DNA of 64,000 nt from Kitasatospora sp. CB01950 (GCF_001905465.1 NZ_LISX01000004.1:186001-250000); one strand, 5' to 3'. Positions 25,688-33,488 are shown, counted from the first letter of the stretch. Numbers and translations are program-made. The notes: a model not told the origin generated them from the sequence alone.

Positions 25688-25729
25688 GGCGGTCCGGCCC
25701 CGGAGACACCCCTCCGGGACCGGACCGCC
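25688..25729. terminator. Strong bidirectional terminator after the glgE operon
   Basis: An 18-bp stem with one mismatch (GGCGGTCCGGCCCCGGAG paired with CTCCGGGACCGGACCGCC) and a 6-base loop. It lies between the convergent phosphohexomutase (plus) and XRE-TPR regulator (minus) genes. Confidence 0.75.
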
Positions 25730-25813
25730 CACGAACCGTCCGCGTCTACCACCCGCTTCCACCGGCCACGCCGGTCGCCCCGGCCACGCCGGTCGGCACC
25801 CGCCGGGAGGCGG

Positions 25814-27184
25814 TCAGCGCCTGGTCCGCCCGGGCCGCGGCGTGGGCGCCTCGTTCACGCTGGGCAGCGCCCGCAGGCCGACGCTGGTCAGCGCCCGCTG
25901 GTAGGCGCTCATCGCCTCCTCCGCCCGGCCGAACCGCTGCCAGAGGTCGCCGACCTGCCGCCAGACCTCCGCCGAGCCGCGGTTGGCCGCGAGCTGGCCG
26001 AGCTGCCGCTCGACCGCGCGCAGCGTGGCTCCGCCGCTCTCCGGGTCCCCGCCGAGGAACTGGGCCTCGGCGAGCAGCACCCGTGCCTTGGCGGCGTCGA
26101 ACCGCGGCTCGGCCCGCAGCAGCCCGAGCGCCCGGTTGGCGTGCGCCGCCGCGTCGTCGAACTGCCGCAGCTGGATGGACAGTTGGGCCAGGCTGGTCTC
26201 GCTCCAGGCCTGCTCCGCGGCGGTGCCGGCCTCCAGCAGCCCGAGCTGGGACTCGTCCAGCAGGGTGCGGGCCCGCTCCAGGTCGGGCGAGTCCGACTCC
26301 AGGATGAGCCGCCCGTACACGCCCTTGAGCAGGGCCAGGTGCCGGACGTTGTCGGTCTCGGCCATCATCATCAGCGCCCGCTCGGTGAGGCCGAGCGCCT
26401 CGTCCACCCGCCCGCGCGACTTGGCGACCAGCGCGGCGTTCCAGTAGACCGAGCCGCGGGCGACCCGCGAGCCGGTCTGCTCGGCGACCAGCAGCAGCCG
26501 GGCCGCGACCAGGTTGGCCTGGCCGAGGTCGCCGCGCTCGCGGTAGCAGTCGATCAGGGTGGCGCCGAGTTGGATGTGGTCGTCGGTGACGTCCAGGCCG
26601 AGCGAGTCGAGCTTGCGCATCGCCCGCTCGCCCACCTCGACGCTCATGATGTGGTCGCCGGACTCCCGGTAGCAGCGACACAGCGCCACCGCGAGCTGCG
26701 CCCACTGCGCCGAGCCGGCCACCGTGGCCGGGTCCTCGAAGAGCGTGGTGAGCAGCTGGATCGCGGCCTCCAGCCGGCCCAGCTTCTCGAACGCCAGCGC
26801 CTGGCCGAGCCGGGCCCGGTGCACCATCGCGTCGCTGAGCAGCGGCGACGAGGCCAGCGCCTCGCTGAAGGACTGCAGCGCCTCCCCGTTGGAGCCGTTG
26901 CGCAGCGCCATGTCGCCGAAGGCCACCTTGAGTTCGAGCTCCTTGACGGTGGCGTCGTCGTGCCCGGTGCGCAAGTACTCCACCGAACAGCCCACCCGCT
27001 CGGCGAGGCTCTTCAGCACGGCCTCGGACGGAGCTCGCTTGCCGGTCTCGATCAGGGACACATAGCTGACCGAGATGTCCTCCGAGGCGAGGTCCTGCTG
27101 GTTGAGCCCGCGCCTGAGCCGCAGCTCGCGCAGGCGCTGACCGATTCCACCCGTCCCGCTCTGCGTCTGGTCCACGCTGTCCAC
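25814..27184 (-). CDS. XRE-family regulator with C-terminal TPR array (RRNPP-like architecture)
   Basis: A 456-residue protein. Residues 15-75 form a Cro/C1-type helix-turn-helix (IGQRLRELRLRRGLNQQDLA; ISVSYVSLIETGKRAPS). The remaining about 370 residues are helical pairs with TPR-like spacing (for example ALGLTERALMMMAETDNVRH and RTLLDESQLGLLEAGTAAEQ). An N-terminal HTH plus C-terminal TPR is the architecture of the RRNPP peptide-responsive regulators of Firmicutes; similar proteins are common but little studied in actinobacteria. It is divergent from a 52-residue secreted-peptide gene across 220 bp containing two matching operators. The simplest reading is a peptide-responsive regulator and its cognate peptide. 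Downstream it converges on the glucan operon. Confidence 0.85.
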   Translation of the reverse strand: MDSVDQTQSGTGGIGQRLRELRLRRGLNQQDLASEDISVSYVSLIETGKRAPSEAVLKSLAERVGCSVEYLRTGHDDATVKELELKVAFGDMALRNGSNGEALQSFSEALASSPLLSDAMVHRARLGQALAFEKLGRLEAAIQLLTTLFEDPATVAGSAQWAQLAVALCRCYRESGDHIMSVEVGERAMRKLDSLGLDVTDDHIQLGATLIDCYRERGDLGQANLVAARLLLVAEQTGSRVARGSVYWNAALVAKSRGRVDEALGLTERALMMMAETDNVRHLALLKGVYGRLILESDSPDLERARTLLDESQLGLLEAGTAAEQAWSETSLAQLSIQLRQFDDAAAHANRALGLLRAEPRFDAAKARVLLAEAQFLGGDPESGGATLRAVERQLGQLAANRGSAEVWRQVGDLWQRFGRAEEAMSAYQRALTSVGLRALPSVNEAPTPRPGRTRR

Positions 27185-27322
27185 CTCCGAGGTGCCATTT
27201 GACTACCCTTTTTACAGGATCGTCCCCAGGCCGCCAAGAAGTCTCCAGCGGCTTCGTTCTCGACTTTTTTCAGGCCGACCTGCCGTTGTACGACGCATCG
27301 GGCTTTCCCTGCGGCCGATGCA

Positions 27323-27362
27323 TTGACAGAGTCTGTCAAGCCGGATTGACTCTCCATGTCAA
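27323..27362. promoter_or_regulatory. Two tandem 17-bp operators TTGAC-N7-GTCAA
   Basis: Site 1 (27323-27339) is TTGACAGAGTCTGTCAA, a perfect 8-bp inverted repeat around one G. Site 2 (27346-27362) keeps TTGAC-N7-GTCAA with a different centre (TCTCCAT). Start-to-start spacing is 23 bp, about two helical turns, placing both on the same DNA face. They lie 42-82 bp upstream of the secreted-peptide ATG and 140 bp from the XRE-TPR start. They are the natural candidate targets of that regulator. Confidence 0.7.
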
Positions 27363-27404
27363 CTCGATGAGGCCCACGGAGGGCCCACCCAGGAAGGCAC
27401 AGCC

Positions 27405-27563
27405 ATGTCCAAGACTCTGATCGCCCGCCTCGCCGCCGTGCTCGCCGTGACCGCTCTCGCCCTGGCCTTCGGCCCGCTCGGCGCCGACCAGGGCGCCACG
27501 GTCAAGGCGGCCCCCGTGACCGTCGTCGTCTCCGACGACCCCGGCGCCGGCGGCTGCTGCTGA
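27405..27563 (+). CDS. 52-residue secreted small peptide, divergent from the XRE-TPR regulator
   Basis: ATG 27405 to TGA 27563 encodes 52 residues: a basic start (MSKTLIARLAAV), a hydrophobic signal-like core (LAVTALALAFGPLGA) and a polar tail (TVKAAPVTVVVSDDPGAGGCC) ending in two cysteines. AGGAAGG lies 7 bases upstream of the ATG. Codon use is normal for the genome (G/C third positions). No enzymatic domain fits. The operators at 27323-27362 and the divergent XRE-TPR gene suggest a pro-peptide that is exported and possibly processed. The glgA-type gene begins 58 bp downstream on the same strand and may be co-transcribed. The role is inferred from context. Confidence 0.7.
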   Translation: MSKTLIARLAAVLAVTALALAFGPLGADQGATVKAAPVTVVVSDDPGAGGCC

Positions 27564-27621
27564 CCTGCGGCGCCCGGACTCCCGGAAGCAGCCCACCAGC
27601 CCGGACCAGAAGGGATCCGCC

Positions 27622-28812
27622 ATGCGCATCTCGATCCTGACCAGGGAGTACCCGCCCGAGGTGTACGGCGGCGCCGGCGTCCACGCCACCGAGCTCACCC
27701 GGGCACTGCGCCGCCTCGCCGAGGTGGACGTCCACTGCTTCGGCGAACCCCGCGACGAGAAGGGCGCCCGCGCCCACGCCGTCCCCGAGACGCTGCGCGG
27801 TGCCAACCCCGCGCTGGGTTTCCTGGGCGCCGGCCTCGAAGCCGCGGCCGAGTGCGCCGACTCCGACCTGGTCCACAGCCACACCTGGTACGCCAACGGC
27901 GCCGGCCAGGTGGCCGGGGTGCTGCACGGCATCCCGCACGTGATGACCGCGCACAGCCTGGAACCGCTGCGGCCGTGGAAGGCCGAGCAGCTCGGCGGCG
28001 GCTACGCGCTCTCCTCCTGGCTGGAACGCACCGCCGCCCTGTCCGCGGACGCCGTCATCGCGGTCTCCCGGGCCATGCGTGAGGACGTGCTCGCGGTCTA
28101 CCCCGAGATCACGCCCGAACGCGTCCACGTGATCCACAACGGGATCGACACCGACGCCTACCGGCCCGACCGCTCACCCGCGGTGCTGGAGCGGTTCGGC
28201 CTCGACCCGGACCGGCCGATCGTGCTCTTCGTCGGCCGGGTCACCCGCCAGAAGGGCCTGCCGCACCTGCTCCGGGCGGCCTTCTACCTCCGCCCGGAAG
28301 CCCAGCTGGTGCTGTGCTGCGGGCAGCCCGACACCCCCGAGATCGCCGCCGAGGTGGACACCCTGGTGGCCGATCTGATCCGGCGGCGCAGCGGCGTGGT
28401 CCGGATCGACGGGATGCTCGACCCGCTGAGCGTGCGCCAACTGCTCAGCCACGCGGCGGTGTTCGTCTGCCCCTCGCTGTACGAGCCGATGGGCATCGTC
28501 AACCTGGAGGCGATGGCCTGCGAGACCGCCGTGGTGGCCACCACGGTCGGCGGCATCCCCGAGGTGGTCGAGGACGGCCGCACCGGACTGCTGGTGCCGT
28601 ACGAGCAGCGGGACGACGCCACCGGGGAGCCGGCCGACCCGGCCGCCCTGGCCCGCGGTCTCGCCGCAGCCGTCAACGCGCTGCTGGAGTCCCCGGGGAC
28701 GGCCGAGAAGTTCGGCCTGGCCGGGCGGGAGCGGGCGGTCCGGGAGTTCTCCTGGGACCGGGTCGCCGAGCGCACCCTCGACGTCTACCGTGCGGTGCTG
28801 GCCGCCCGCTGA
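27622..28812 (+). CDS. glgA: GT4 glycosyltransferase GlgA/GlgM (glycogen or maltose-1-phosphate synthase)
   Basis: A 396-residue GT-B enzyme: MRISILTREYPPEVYGGAG with the substrate-binding glycine loop, LVHSHTWYANGAGQVAG, IVLFVGRVTRQKGL, and the EX7E-type motif in SLYEPMGIVNLEAMACETAV. It matches the short actinobacterial GlgA group. In mycobacteria the member called GlgM uses ADP-glucose and glucose-1-phosphate to make maltose-1-phosphate, the GlgE substrate, so that role is possible here and would bypass TreS/Mak. The ATG has an AGAAGGGA site. It lies 58 bp behind the secreted-peptide gene on the same strand. Confidence 0.9.
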   Translation: MRISILTREYPPEVYGGAGVHATELTRALRRLAEVDVHCFGEPRDEKGARAHAVPETLRGANPALGFLGAGLEAAAECADSDLVHSHTWYANGAGQVAGVLHGIPHVMTAHSLEPLRPWKAEQLGGGYALSSWLERTAALSADAVIAVSRAMREDVLAVYPEITPERVHVIHNGIDTDAYRPDRSPAVLERFGLDPDRPIVLFVGRVTRQKGLPHLLRAAFYLRPEAQLVLCCGQPDTPEIAAEVDTLVADLIRRRSGVVRIDGMLDPLSVRQLLSHAAVFVCPSLYEPMGIVNLEAMACETAVVATTVGGIPEVVEDGRTGLLVPYEQRDDATGEPADPAALARGLAAAVNALLESPGTAEKFGLAGRERAVREFSWDRVAERTLDVYRAVLAAR

Positions 28813-28831
28813 CCGGTGCCGGAGCCGATGC

Positions 28832-30115
28832 TCAGCCCGTCGGGGCGAGCACCGGCTCCGCCGCCGTGGCCCGCGGCCGGTCGCGCAGCAGCAGGAGCGC
28901 GGGCCCGGCCAGCACGGTGGCGGCGACCGCGACCACCAGCAGCGCCGCGTACAGCCGGGGGCTGATCAGGCCGGCCTGCTGGCCGACGGTGAGCAGGACG
29001 AGTTCGGTCAGGCCCTTGGTGTTCATCAGGACGCCGAGGCGCAGGCTGTCCCGCCAGGGCATCCCGCCGCGTCGCCCGACCGCGGCGCAGGGCAGGATCT
29101 TCGCCGCGGTCGAGACCGCGAGCACCGCCCCGACCAGGGCGAGGAAGCCGGGGTCGGTCAGTTCGGCGCCGAGGTCGACCTGCTGGCCGGCCCCGAGGAA
29201 GAAACAGGGCAGCAGCACGGTGGACAGGGTGCCGAGACCGGTGGCGGCGGTGGCCGGCAGCTCGCCGTGCGGGCCGAGGGCGGAAGGCCAGAGCAGGCCG
29301 AGCACCAGGCCGCCGAACAGCGTGTGCAGGCCGAGCGCGGAGGAGAGCGCGGCGGCCAGGCAGACCGCGCCGAGCAACAGGGCGGCGCCGGGACGGGCGC
29401 CGGTCGCGACGCGGGCCGCGGTCCGGGACGCGTCGCGACCGGCGCGGGCGCGGCGGCGGGCGAGCAGTCCGGCGCCCGCGACGCCGGCCAGGGCGAGGGC
29501 CAGGTGGCCGGCCGGCAGGGTGCCGGCCAGCCAGAGGGCGAGGGCCAGCAGCGTCCAGCAGGCGCCGTCGCCGACGGCCGCGGCGGCCAGGCCGAGCCGG
29601 CCCTCGGGTGTCCCGTCCAGGCCGCGGTCGTGCAGGATCCGGGCCAGCACGGGCACGGCGGTGACGCCGAGCGCGGCGGCCAGGAAGACCGCGAAGGAGC
29701 CGGGCGAGCCGTGCGGCCCGACCCCGCCCGAGCGGACCAGCCAGGGTGCGAGCGCGAGGCCGACCGCGGCCGGCACCGCCACCGACACCGCGGCCAGCGG
29801 CAGCGGCGAGCGGTGCCCGGCGCTCCGGCGGGTCCCGGCCTCCGCCGTGAGTTGCGCGCCGATCTCGAAGGCGTAGAGGGAGACGGCGAGTTGGGCGAGG
29901 CCGCCGAGGACGGTCAGCGGTGCGCCGGTGAACAGCTGTCGGTGCAGGTCGGGCAGGACGCGTCCGAGCAGGGTCGGTCCGAGCGCGATCCCGATCGCGA
30001 TCTCGCCGATCACCGCCGGTTGGCCGAACCGCTGGGCGAGCCGGGCGGCGCCGAGGCTGAGGGCCAGGACGGCGGCGAGGGCGAGGAGGAGCCGGGTGGT
30101 GGGATCCAAGGACAT
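28832..30115 (-). CDS. CPA2-family cation:proton antiporter
   Basis: A 427-residue membrane protein with about 12 hydrophobic segments and the CPA2 signature FGQPAVIGEIAIGIALGPTLLG in helix 2, a core GDGACWTLLALALW and a late LGVLMNTKGLTELVLLTVG segment. It lacks the C-terminal TrkA-N/RCK domain found in KefB/KefC. It exchanges a monovalent cation for protons; the ion is unknown. The upstream stretch to 30270 is unusually AT-rich for this genome (TTTACTTAAGG) and probably holds its promoter. It converges on glgA. Confidence 0.9.
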   Translation of the reverse strand: MSLDPTTRLLLALAAVLALSLGAARLAQRFGQPAVIGEIAIGIALGPTLLGRVLPDLHRQLFTGAPLTVLGGLAQLAVSLYAFEIGAQLTAEAGTRRSAGHRSPLPLAAVSVAVPAAVGLALAPWLVRSGGVGPHGSPGSFAVFLAAALGVTAVPVLARILHDRGLDGTPEGRLGLAAAAVGDGACWTLLALALWLAGTLPAGHLALALAGVAGAGLLARRRARAGRDASRTAARVATGARPGAALLLGAVCLAAALSSALGLHTLFGGLVLGLLWPSALGPHGELPATAATGLGTLSTVLLPCFFLGAGQQVDLGAELTDPGFLALVGAVLAVSTAAKILPCAAVGRRGGMPWRDSLRLGVLMNTKGLTELVLLTVGQQAGLISPRLYAALLVVAVAATVLAGPALLLLRDRPRATAAEPVLAPTG

Positions 30116-30270
30116 CTGCAGCCCCCGATATTTACTTAAGGATTGACAGCCTGAAATCTAGGTCGTCACATCAAATGCTGTCGATGGACCGTCACAACCC
30201 GGACCGTACTGTGGAAAGTCGGCGCCGGGGTCGTCGGAGAAGCGCGACCTGGATGACCTCCCGGGCCCGG

Positions 30271-31089
30271 TCAGGCGATCGTCGCGAGCCGGGGCGTACG
30301 CCGGTCGCACTCGCGGCGGACCCAGTGGGTCAGGGTGTCGTGGTTGCCGAGCCAGCGCAGGGCGAGCGGGCAGCGGGCGGCCGGCTGCCAGTGGGCGGCG
30401 AGTTCGGCGAAGAAGGCGTCGTCGGCGCAGAGGCCGCCGGGGCGGTCGCCGAGGTGGATCAGGTGGTCGCCGCGGTAGGCGCGCAGGGCCTCCAGGGCCA
30501 TCGGGTCGCGGTGCGGGGGCCAGATCAGGGCGAGCGCGCGGTCCGGGTGGGCGGCGGCGTCCTCGGCGGCCCGGCCGGGGCGGACGTCGGTCCAGCGGAA
30601 CCGGTCGGTCCAGCCGTTGAGCTCGGTGCGGGCCTCGGCGTCGGTGGCCAGCACGTCCACGCCGTGCTCCCGCAGCCGGGCGGCCCAGTAGCCGCTGCCG
30701 GCGCCGACCTCCAGCAGGCCCCGGCCGGCCAGCCGCCCGGCGATCCAGTCGAGGGCGGTCCGGGTGACGGGCGCCCAGCTGTAGATCCGGGACAGCTCCT
30801 GCCGGCGCGGCAGCGGCGGCCCGGCGTCCGCCGGGAGGTGGTCGAACACCTCGACGACGGTGCCGTGCGCGCTCTCCCGGCGCAGTGCCGGGTACCAGAG
30901 CAGCGGCACCATCTGCGGGTTGTGGACGGCGAATTCGACGTCCGATGCGGGCAGCAGCTCGGCGAGTTGGCGGAACGGCCGACCCCAGCCGGGGTGGTGG
31001 AGCTCCCCGCGCTCGGCCCAGAGCCGGATCAGCCGCTCGGCGGTCTGCGCGACCAGCTGCGCCGCCGGGTCGTCGACTGCTGCCCGCAC
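30271..31089 (-). CDS. SAM-dependent methyltransferase-like protein
   Basis: A 272-residue protein. The second half carries a class I methyltransferase motif I (GLLEVGAGSGYWAARLREHG, about residues 135-155) followed by VDVLATDAEARTEL, where the acidic end of strand 2 sits; motif IV is less clear (ALALIWPPHRDP). The first 125 residues are a helical domain of unknown role. It starts 7 bp after the stop of the DHM-repeat peptide gene on the same strand, so the two are probably an operon. The substrate is unknown. One possibility is modification of the neighbouring peptide, but an unrelated small-molecule role is equally open. Confidence 0.78.
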   Translation of the reverse strand: MRAAVDDPAAQLVAQTAERLIRLWAERGELHHPGWGRPFRQLAELLPASDVEFAVHNPQMVPLLWYPALRRESAHGTVVEVFDHLPADAGPPLPRRQELSRIYSWAPVTRTALDWIAGRLAGRGLLEVGAGSGYWAARLREHGVDVLATDAEARTELNGWTDRFRWTDVRPGRAAEDAAAHPDRALALIWPPHRDPMALEALRAYRGDHLIHLGDRPGGLCADDAFFAELAAHWQPAARCPLALRWLGNHDTLTHWVRRECDRRTPRLATIA

Positions 31090-31096
31090 GGCGGGG

Positions 31097-31330
31097 TCAG
31101 AGCCCCATGTGGTCGGTGACGGCGAGCGCCATGTGGTCCGGCGTGACCAGCGCCATGTGGTCCGGCACCACGACGTCGCCGGCGGACTGCTGCACGTAGC
31201 CGTGCGCCTCGACGGCCGCGCCGGCCGGGGCGACCGTCCACTCCACGGCGGAGCCGCCGACGACGGCCGCGGCGGCCAGCGCGGTGGTGGCGGCGGCGAT
31301 CAGGGCGGATTGACGAGTGGTCAGTTCCAT
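31097..31330 (-). CDS. Small secreted or anchored protein with three DHM repeats
   Basis: 77 residues. The N-terminus MELTTRQSALIAAATTALAAAAVV is a signal- or anchor-like hydrophobic segment, then a linker, then a C-terminal array PDHMALVT-PDHMALAV-TDHMGL with an exact 8-residue period. ATG 31330 is preferred over an upstream in-frame start at 31396, because the latter would include the -35/-10 elements at 31368-31396. A GGGGG stretch lies about 8 bases before the ATG. It is followed after 7 bp by a methyltransferase-like gene. I do not recognise the family. A repeat-bearing C-terminus next to a modifying-type enzyme makes it worth testing as a precursor peptide. Confidence 0.65.
   Translation of the reverse strand: MELTTRQSALIAAATTALAAAAVVGGSAVEWTVAPAGAAVEAHGYVQQSAGDVVVPDHMALVTPDHMALAVTDHMGL
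31100..31165 (-). repeat. 24-bp in-gene tandem repeat encoding DHM units
   Basis: CATGTGGTC recurs at 31106, 31130 and 31154, exactly 24 bp apart, within the 3' end of the small secreted protein gene. Surrounding bases vary more than the encoded D-H-M core, which suggests selection on the protein. Confidence 0.8.
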
Positions 31331-31367
31331 TGCGGTACCCCCAGGTTGAGTGTCGATGATGATCGCC

Positions 31368-31396
31368 ATGCTAGGCGGCGACCCGTCCGTGATCAA
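31368..31396 (-). promoter_or_regulatory. Predicted promoter of the DHM-peptide/methyltransferase operon
   Basis: On the minus strand TTGATC (31391-31396) and TAGCAT (31368-31373) are 17 bp apart, about 38 bp before the ATG at 31330. Confidence 0.5.
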
Positions 31397-31404
31397 TCCA
31401 TTTT

Positions 31405-31421
31405 TTGAACGAACCGTTCAA
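31405..31421. promoter_or_regulatory. 17-bp palindromic operator TTGAACG-AAC-CGTTCAA
   Basis: A perfect 7-bp inverted repeat with a 3-base centre. It lies just upstream of the minus-strand -35 and 46 bp before the divergent HTH gene (ATG 31467). TTGACG-N18-CATGCT (31431-31460) could be the plus-strand promoter, giving a very short leader. The binding protein is unknown; the adjacent HTH protein is one candidate. Confidence 0.55.
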
Positions 31422-31466
31422 CACGCCCCATTGACGCCCACCGGTTGATCACCGCATGCTGTCCCC

Positions 31467-31910
31467 ATGACCGACACCTCCCCGCAGCCCGCCGACCCGT
31501 TCGCCCTGCCGGACCCGGAGGCCGCCCGGACGCAGCGCGTCTACGCCTCGCTGTTCCGGATCGCCGAGCGCCACGCCGCCACCGACGAGCAGCGCCGCCG
31601 CCAGACCAACCCGGCCATGGTCGCCCCGCACGAGGCCGTCCGCCTGGTCGCCTTCCTGCTCAGCGGCGCCGCCCTCGCCGAGGACGGCGAACCCGAGGTC
31701 GACCGCGCCGACCTGACGGCCGCCCTCACCCTGCTCCCCCTGGTCCGCGCCGAACTCGACGAACTGGAGGCCGGCCTGCTCACCATGGCCCGCGGCCGCG
31801 GCATGACCTGGCAGGACATCGCCTTCGGCCTCGGCCTCGGCACCCCCCAGGCCGCCCGCCAGCGCCACGAACGCCTCAACGACCGCACCGCCACCACCGA
31901 CCGGCCCTGA
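31467..31910 (+). CDS. Small DNA-binding-type protein with C-terminal HTH
   Basis: A 147-residue soluble protein. Its C-terminal segment MTWQDIAFGLGLGTPQAARQRHERL reads as a sigma-region-4-like helix-turn-helix. The N-terminal 100 residues are acidic and helical (RADLTAALTLLPLVRAELDELEAGL) and may dimerise. It is divergent from the DHM-repeat peptide operon across a 136-bp region carrying a 17-bp palindrome, so local regulation is plausible. Family and targets are unknown. Confidence 0.75.
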   Translation: MTDTSPQPADPFALPDPEAARTQRVYASLFRIAERHAATDEQRRRQTNPAMVAPHEAVRLVAFLLSGAALAEDGEPEVDRADLTAALTLLPLVRAELDELEAGLLTMARGRGMTWQDIAFGLGLGTPQAARQRHERLNDRTATTDRP

Positions 31911-31934
31911 CGGCGGCGGTCCCGGAAAAGCCCG

Positions 31935-31965
31935 AAGGCCCCCACCCGGCGGGGGTGGGGGCCTT
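31935..31965. terminator. Terminator after the HTH gene
   Basis: A 13-bp perfect stem (AAGGCCCCCACCC / GGGTGGGGGCCTT) with a 5-base loop, 25 bp after the HTH stop. Confidence 0.7.
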
Positions 31966-32064
31966 GGTCAACCGATTGCTGTACTCCGCCCGGCAGCAAG
32001 GCCGGCTGAGCACCACGGAGGACGTGGTCCGGCGACGTTGCCAGGCGGAGGGCCTCCGACTCAT

Positions 32065-32084
32065 CGACCCGAAAAGACGGGTCG
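32065..32084 (-). terminator. Terminator of ndh
   Basis: Read on the minus strand CGACCCG-TCTTTT-CGGGTCG forms a 7-bp stem 5 bp after the ndh stop. The 100 bp between it and the previous hairpin holds no gene I can recognise. Confidence 0.55.
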
Positions 32085-32089
32085 GCCGC

Positions 32090-33454
32090 TTACTTGCTGG
32101 AGGCGAGTTCCTTCTTGGGCTCGGCCGCGGCGGCGGGCTTCGGCGGAGCGGTCGCCTCCTGGAAGGCGTCGAACGGCTTCTCCATCTCGGAGAGACCGAC
32201 GGTCTCGCGCTTGAGGAACATCGCCAGCGTCCAGTCGGTGAAGACCCGGACCTTGCGGTTCATGGTGGGGACCATCGCGCCGTGGTACAGGCGGTGGAAG
32301 TACCAGGCGAGGCGGCCCTTGAGCTTGACCTTGCCGAACAGGATCGCCACACCCTTGTGCAGGCCGAGGCCGGCCACCGCACCGAGGTTCTTGTGCTTGT
32401 ACTCGGCCTGCGGGAAGCCGCGCATGCCGGCCACCACGTTGTCGGCGAGGACGGCGGCCTGACGGACCGCGTGCTGCGCGTTCGGCGGGCACCAGGCGCC
32501 CTCACCGGCGGCCAGGTCGGGAACCTGGGCGTTGTCGCCGGCCGCCCACACGTAGTCGAAGCCCTGGACCTGCAGGGTCGGCCTGGTGTCGACGTGGCCG
32601 CGCGGGCCGAGCGGCAGACCGAAGCGGTTGACGATCGGGTTCGGCTTCACGCCGGCGGTCCACACGATGGTGGAGGCGTCGAACTCCATGCCGTTCTTCA
32701 GCACCACGTGCTGGTCGACGCAGGAGTCCATCGAGGTCTCGATGTAGACCTCGATGTTGCGCTCCTCCAGCCGGCCCTTGGTCCACAGACCCAGGTCGGG
32801 ACCCATCTCGGGGAGGATGCGGTTGGCCGCCTCCACCACGACGAAGCGCATGTCGTCGCGGCTGACGGTCTTGTAGATCTTGGCGGCGTCGCGCGCCATG
32901 TCCTCGACCTCGGCCACCGTCTCGATGCCGGCGAAGCCGCCGCCGATGACGACGAAGGTCAGCGCCTTGCGGCGGACGTCCTCGTCGGTGGTCGACTCGG
33001 CCTTGTCCAGCTGCGCCATGACGTGGTTGCGGAGGCTGATCGCCTCTTCCACCGTCTTCATGCCGATGCCGTGCTCCGCCAGGCCCGGGATCGGGAAGGT
33101 GCGGGAGACCGAGCCGGTCGCCACGACCAGGTACTCGAAGGGCAGTTCGTAGGCGTCGCCGGCCGCAGGCTGGATGGTGGCGACCTTACGGGCGTGGTCC
33201 ACCTCGGTCACGTGACCGGTGAGCACCTCCGCCTTCTTCAGGGCGCTGCGCAGGGGCGCGACGAGGTTGCGGGGGGCGACGTTGCCGCCGGCCGCCTCCG
33301 GGAGGAAGGGCAGGTACGTCATGTACGACCGCGGGTCGACGACCGTGACGGTCGCTTCGCCGTAGCGCATCTTCTTGAGGATGCGCATCGCGGCATACAG
33401 GCCGACGTAACCACCGCCGACAATGAGGATGCGAGGACGCTCCGTGGTGCTCAT
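32090..33454 (-). CDS. ndh: Type II NADH dehydrogenase (NDH-2)
   Basis: A 454-residue FAD enzyme that oxidises NADH and reduces menaquinone without pumping protons, peripheral on the inner face of the membrane. The N-terminal FAD motif is ILIVGGGYVGLYAAMRI, the second nucleotide fold is FVVIGGGFAGIETVAEVED, and the FAD C-site is DYVWAAGDNAQVPD. The C-terminal amphipathic region (RLAWYFHRLYHGAMVP) fits membrane association. ATG 33454 is chosen because MSTTERPRILIVGGG is the natural start and the longer ORF runs through regulatory DNA. A TACTTT -10-like element at 33460-33465 would put the transcript start at the ATG, so the mRNA may be nearly leaderless. Two Rex-like sites lie upstream. Confidence 0.94.
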   Translation of the reverse strand: MSTTERPRILIVGGGYVGLYAAMRILKKMRYGEATVTVVDPRSYMTYLPFLPEAAGGNVAPRNLVAPLRSALKKAEVLTGHVTEVDHARKVATIQPAAGDAYELPFEYLVVATGSVSRTFPIPGLAEHGIGMKTVEEAISLRNHVMAQLDKAESTTDEDVRRKALTFVVIGGGFAGIETVAEVEDMARDAAKIYKTVSRDDMRFVVVEAANRILPEMGPDLGLWTKGRLEERNIEVYIETSMDSCVDQHVVLKNGMEFDASTIVWTAGVKPNPIVNRFGLPLGPRGHVDTRPTLQVQGFDYVWAAGDNAQVPDLAAGEGAWCPPNAQHAVRQAAVLADNVVAGMRGFPQAEYKHKNLGAVAGLGLHKGVAILFGKVKLKGRLAWYFHRLYHGAMVPTMNRKVRVFTDWTLAMFLKRETVGLSEMEKPFDAFQEATAPPKPAAAAEPKKELASSK

Positions 33455-33488
33455 ATCCGAAAGTATCCACCCCCGCCTGACGGACCAT

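Noticed and set aside
31100..31165. CRISPR-like short repeats
   Set aside because: The 24-bp periodicity is in frame within a coding gene, with no spacers and no cas genes.
31966..32064. Possible tRNA-like structure between the HTH terminator and ndh
   Set aside because: Some inverted repeats are present (TTGCTG/CAGCAA; CGGAGGGCCTCCG), but no T-loop GTTCGA, no plausible anticodon arm and no acceptor pairing could be built.
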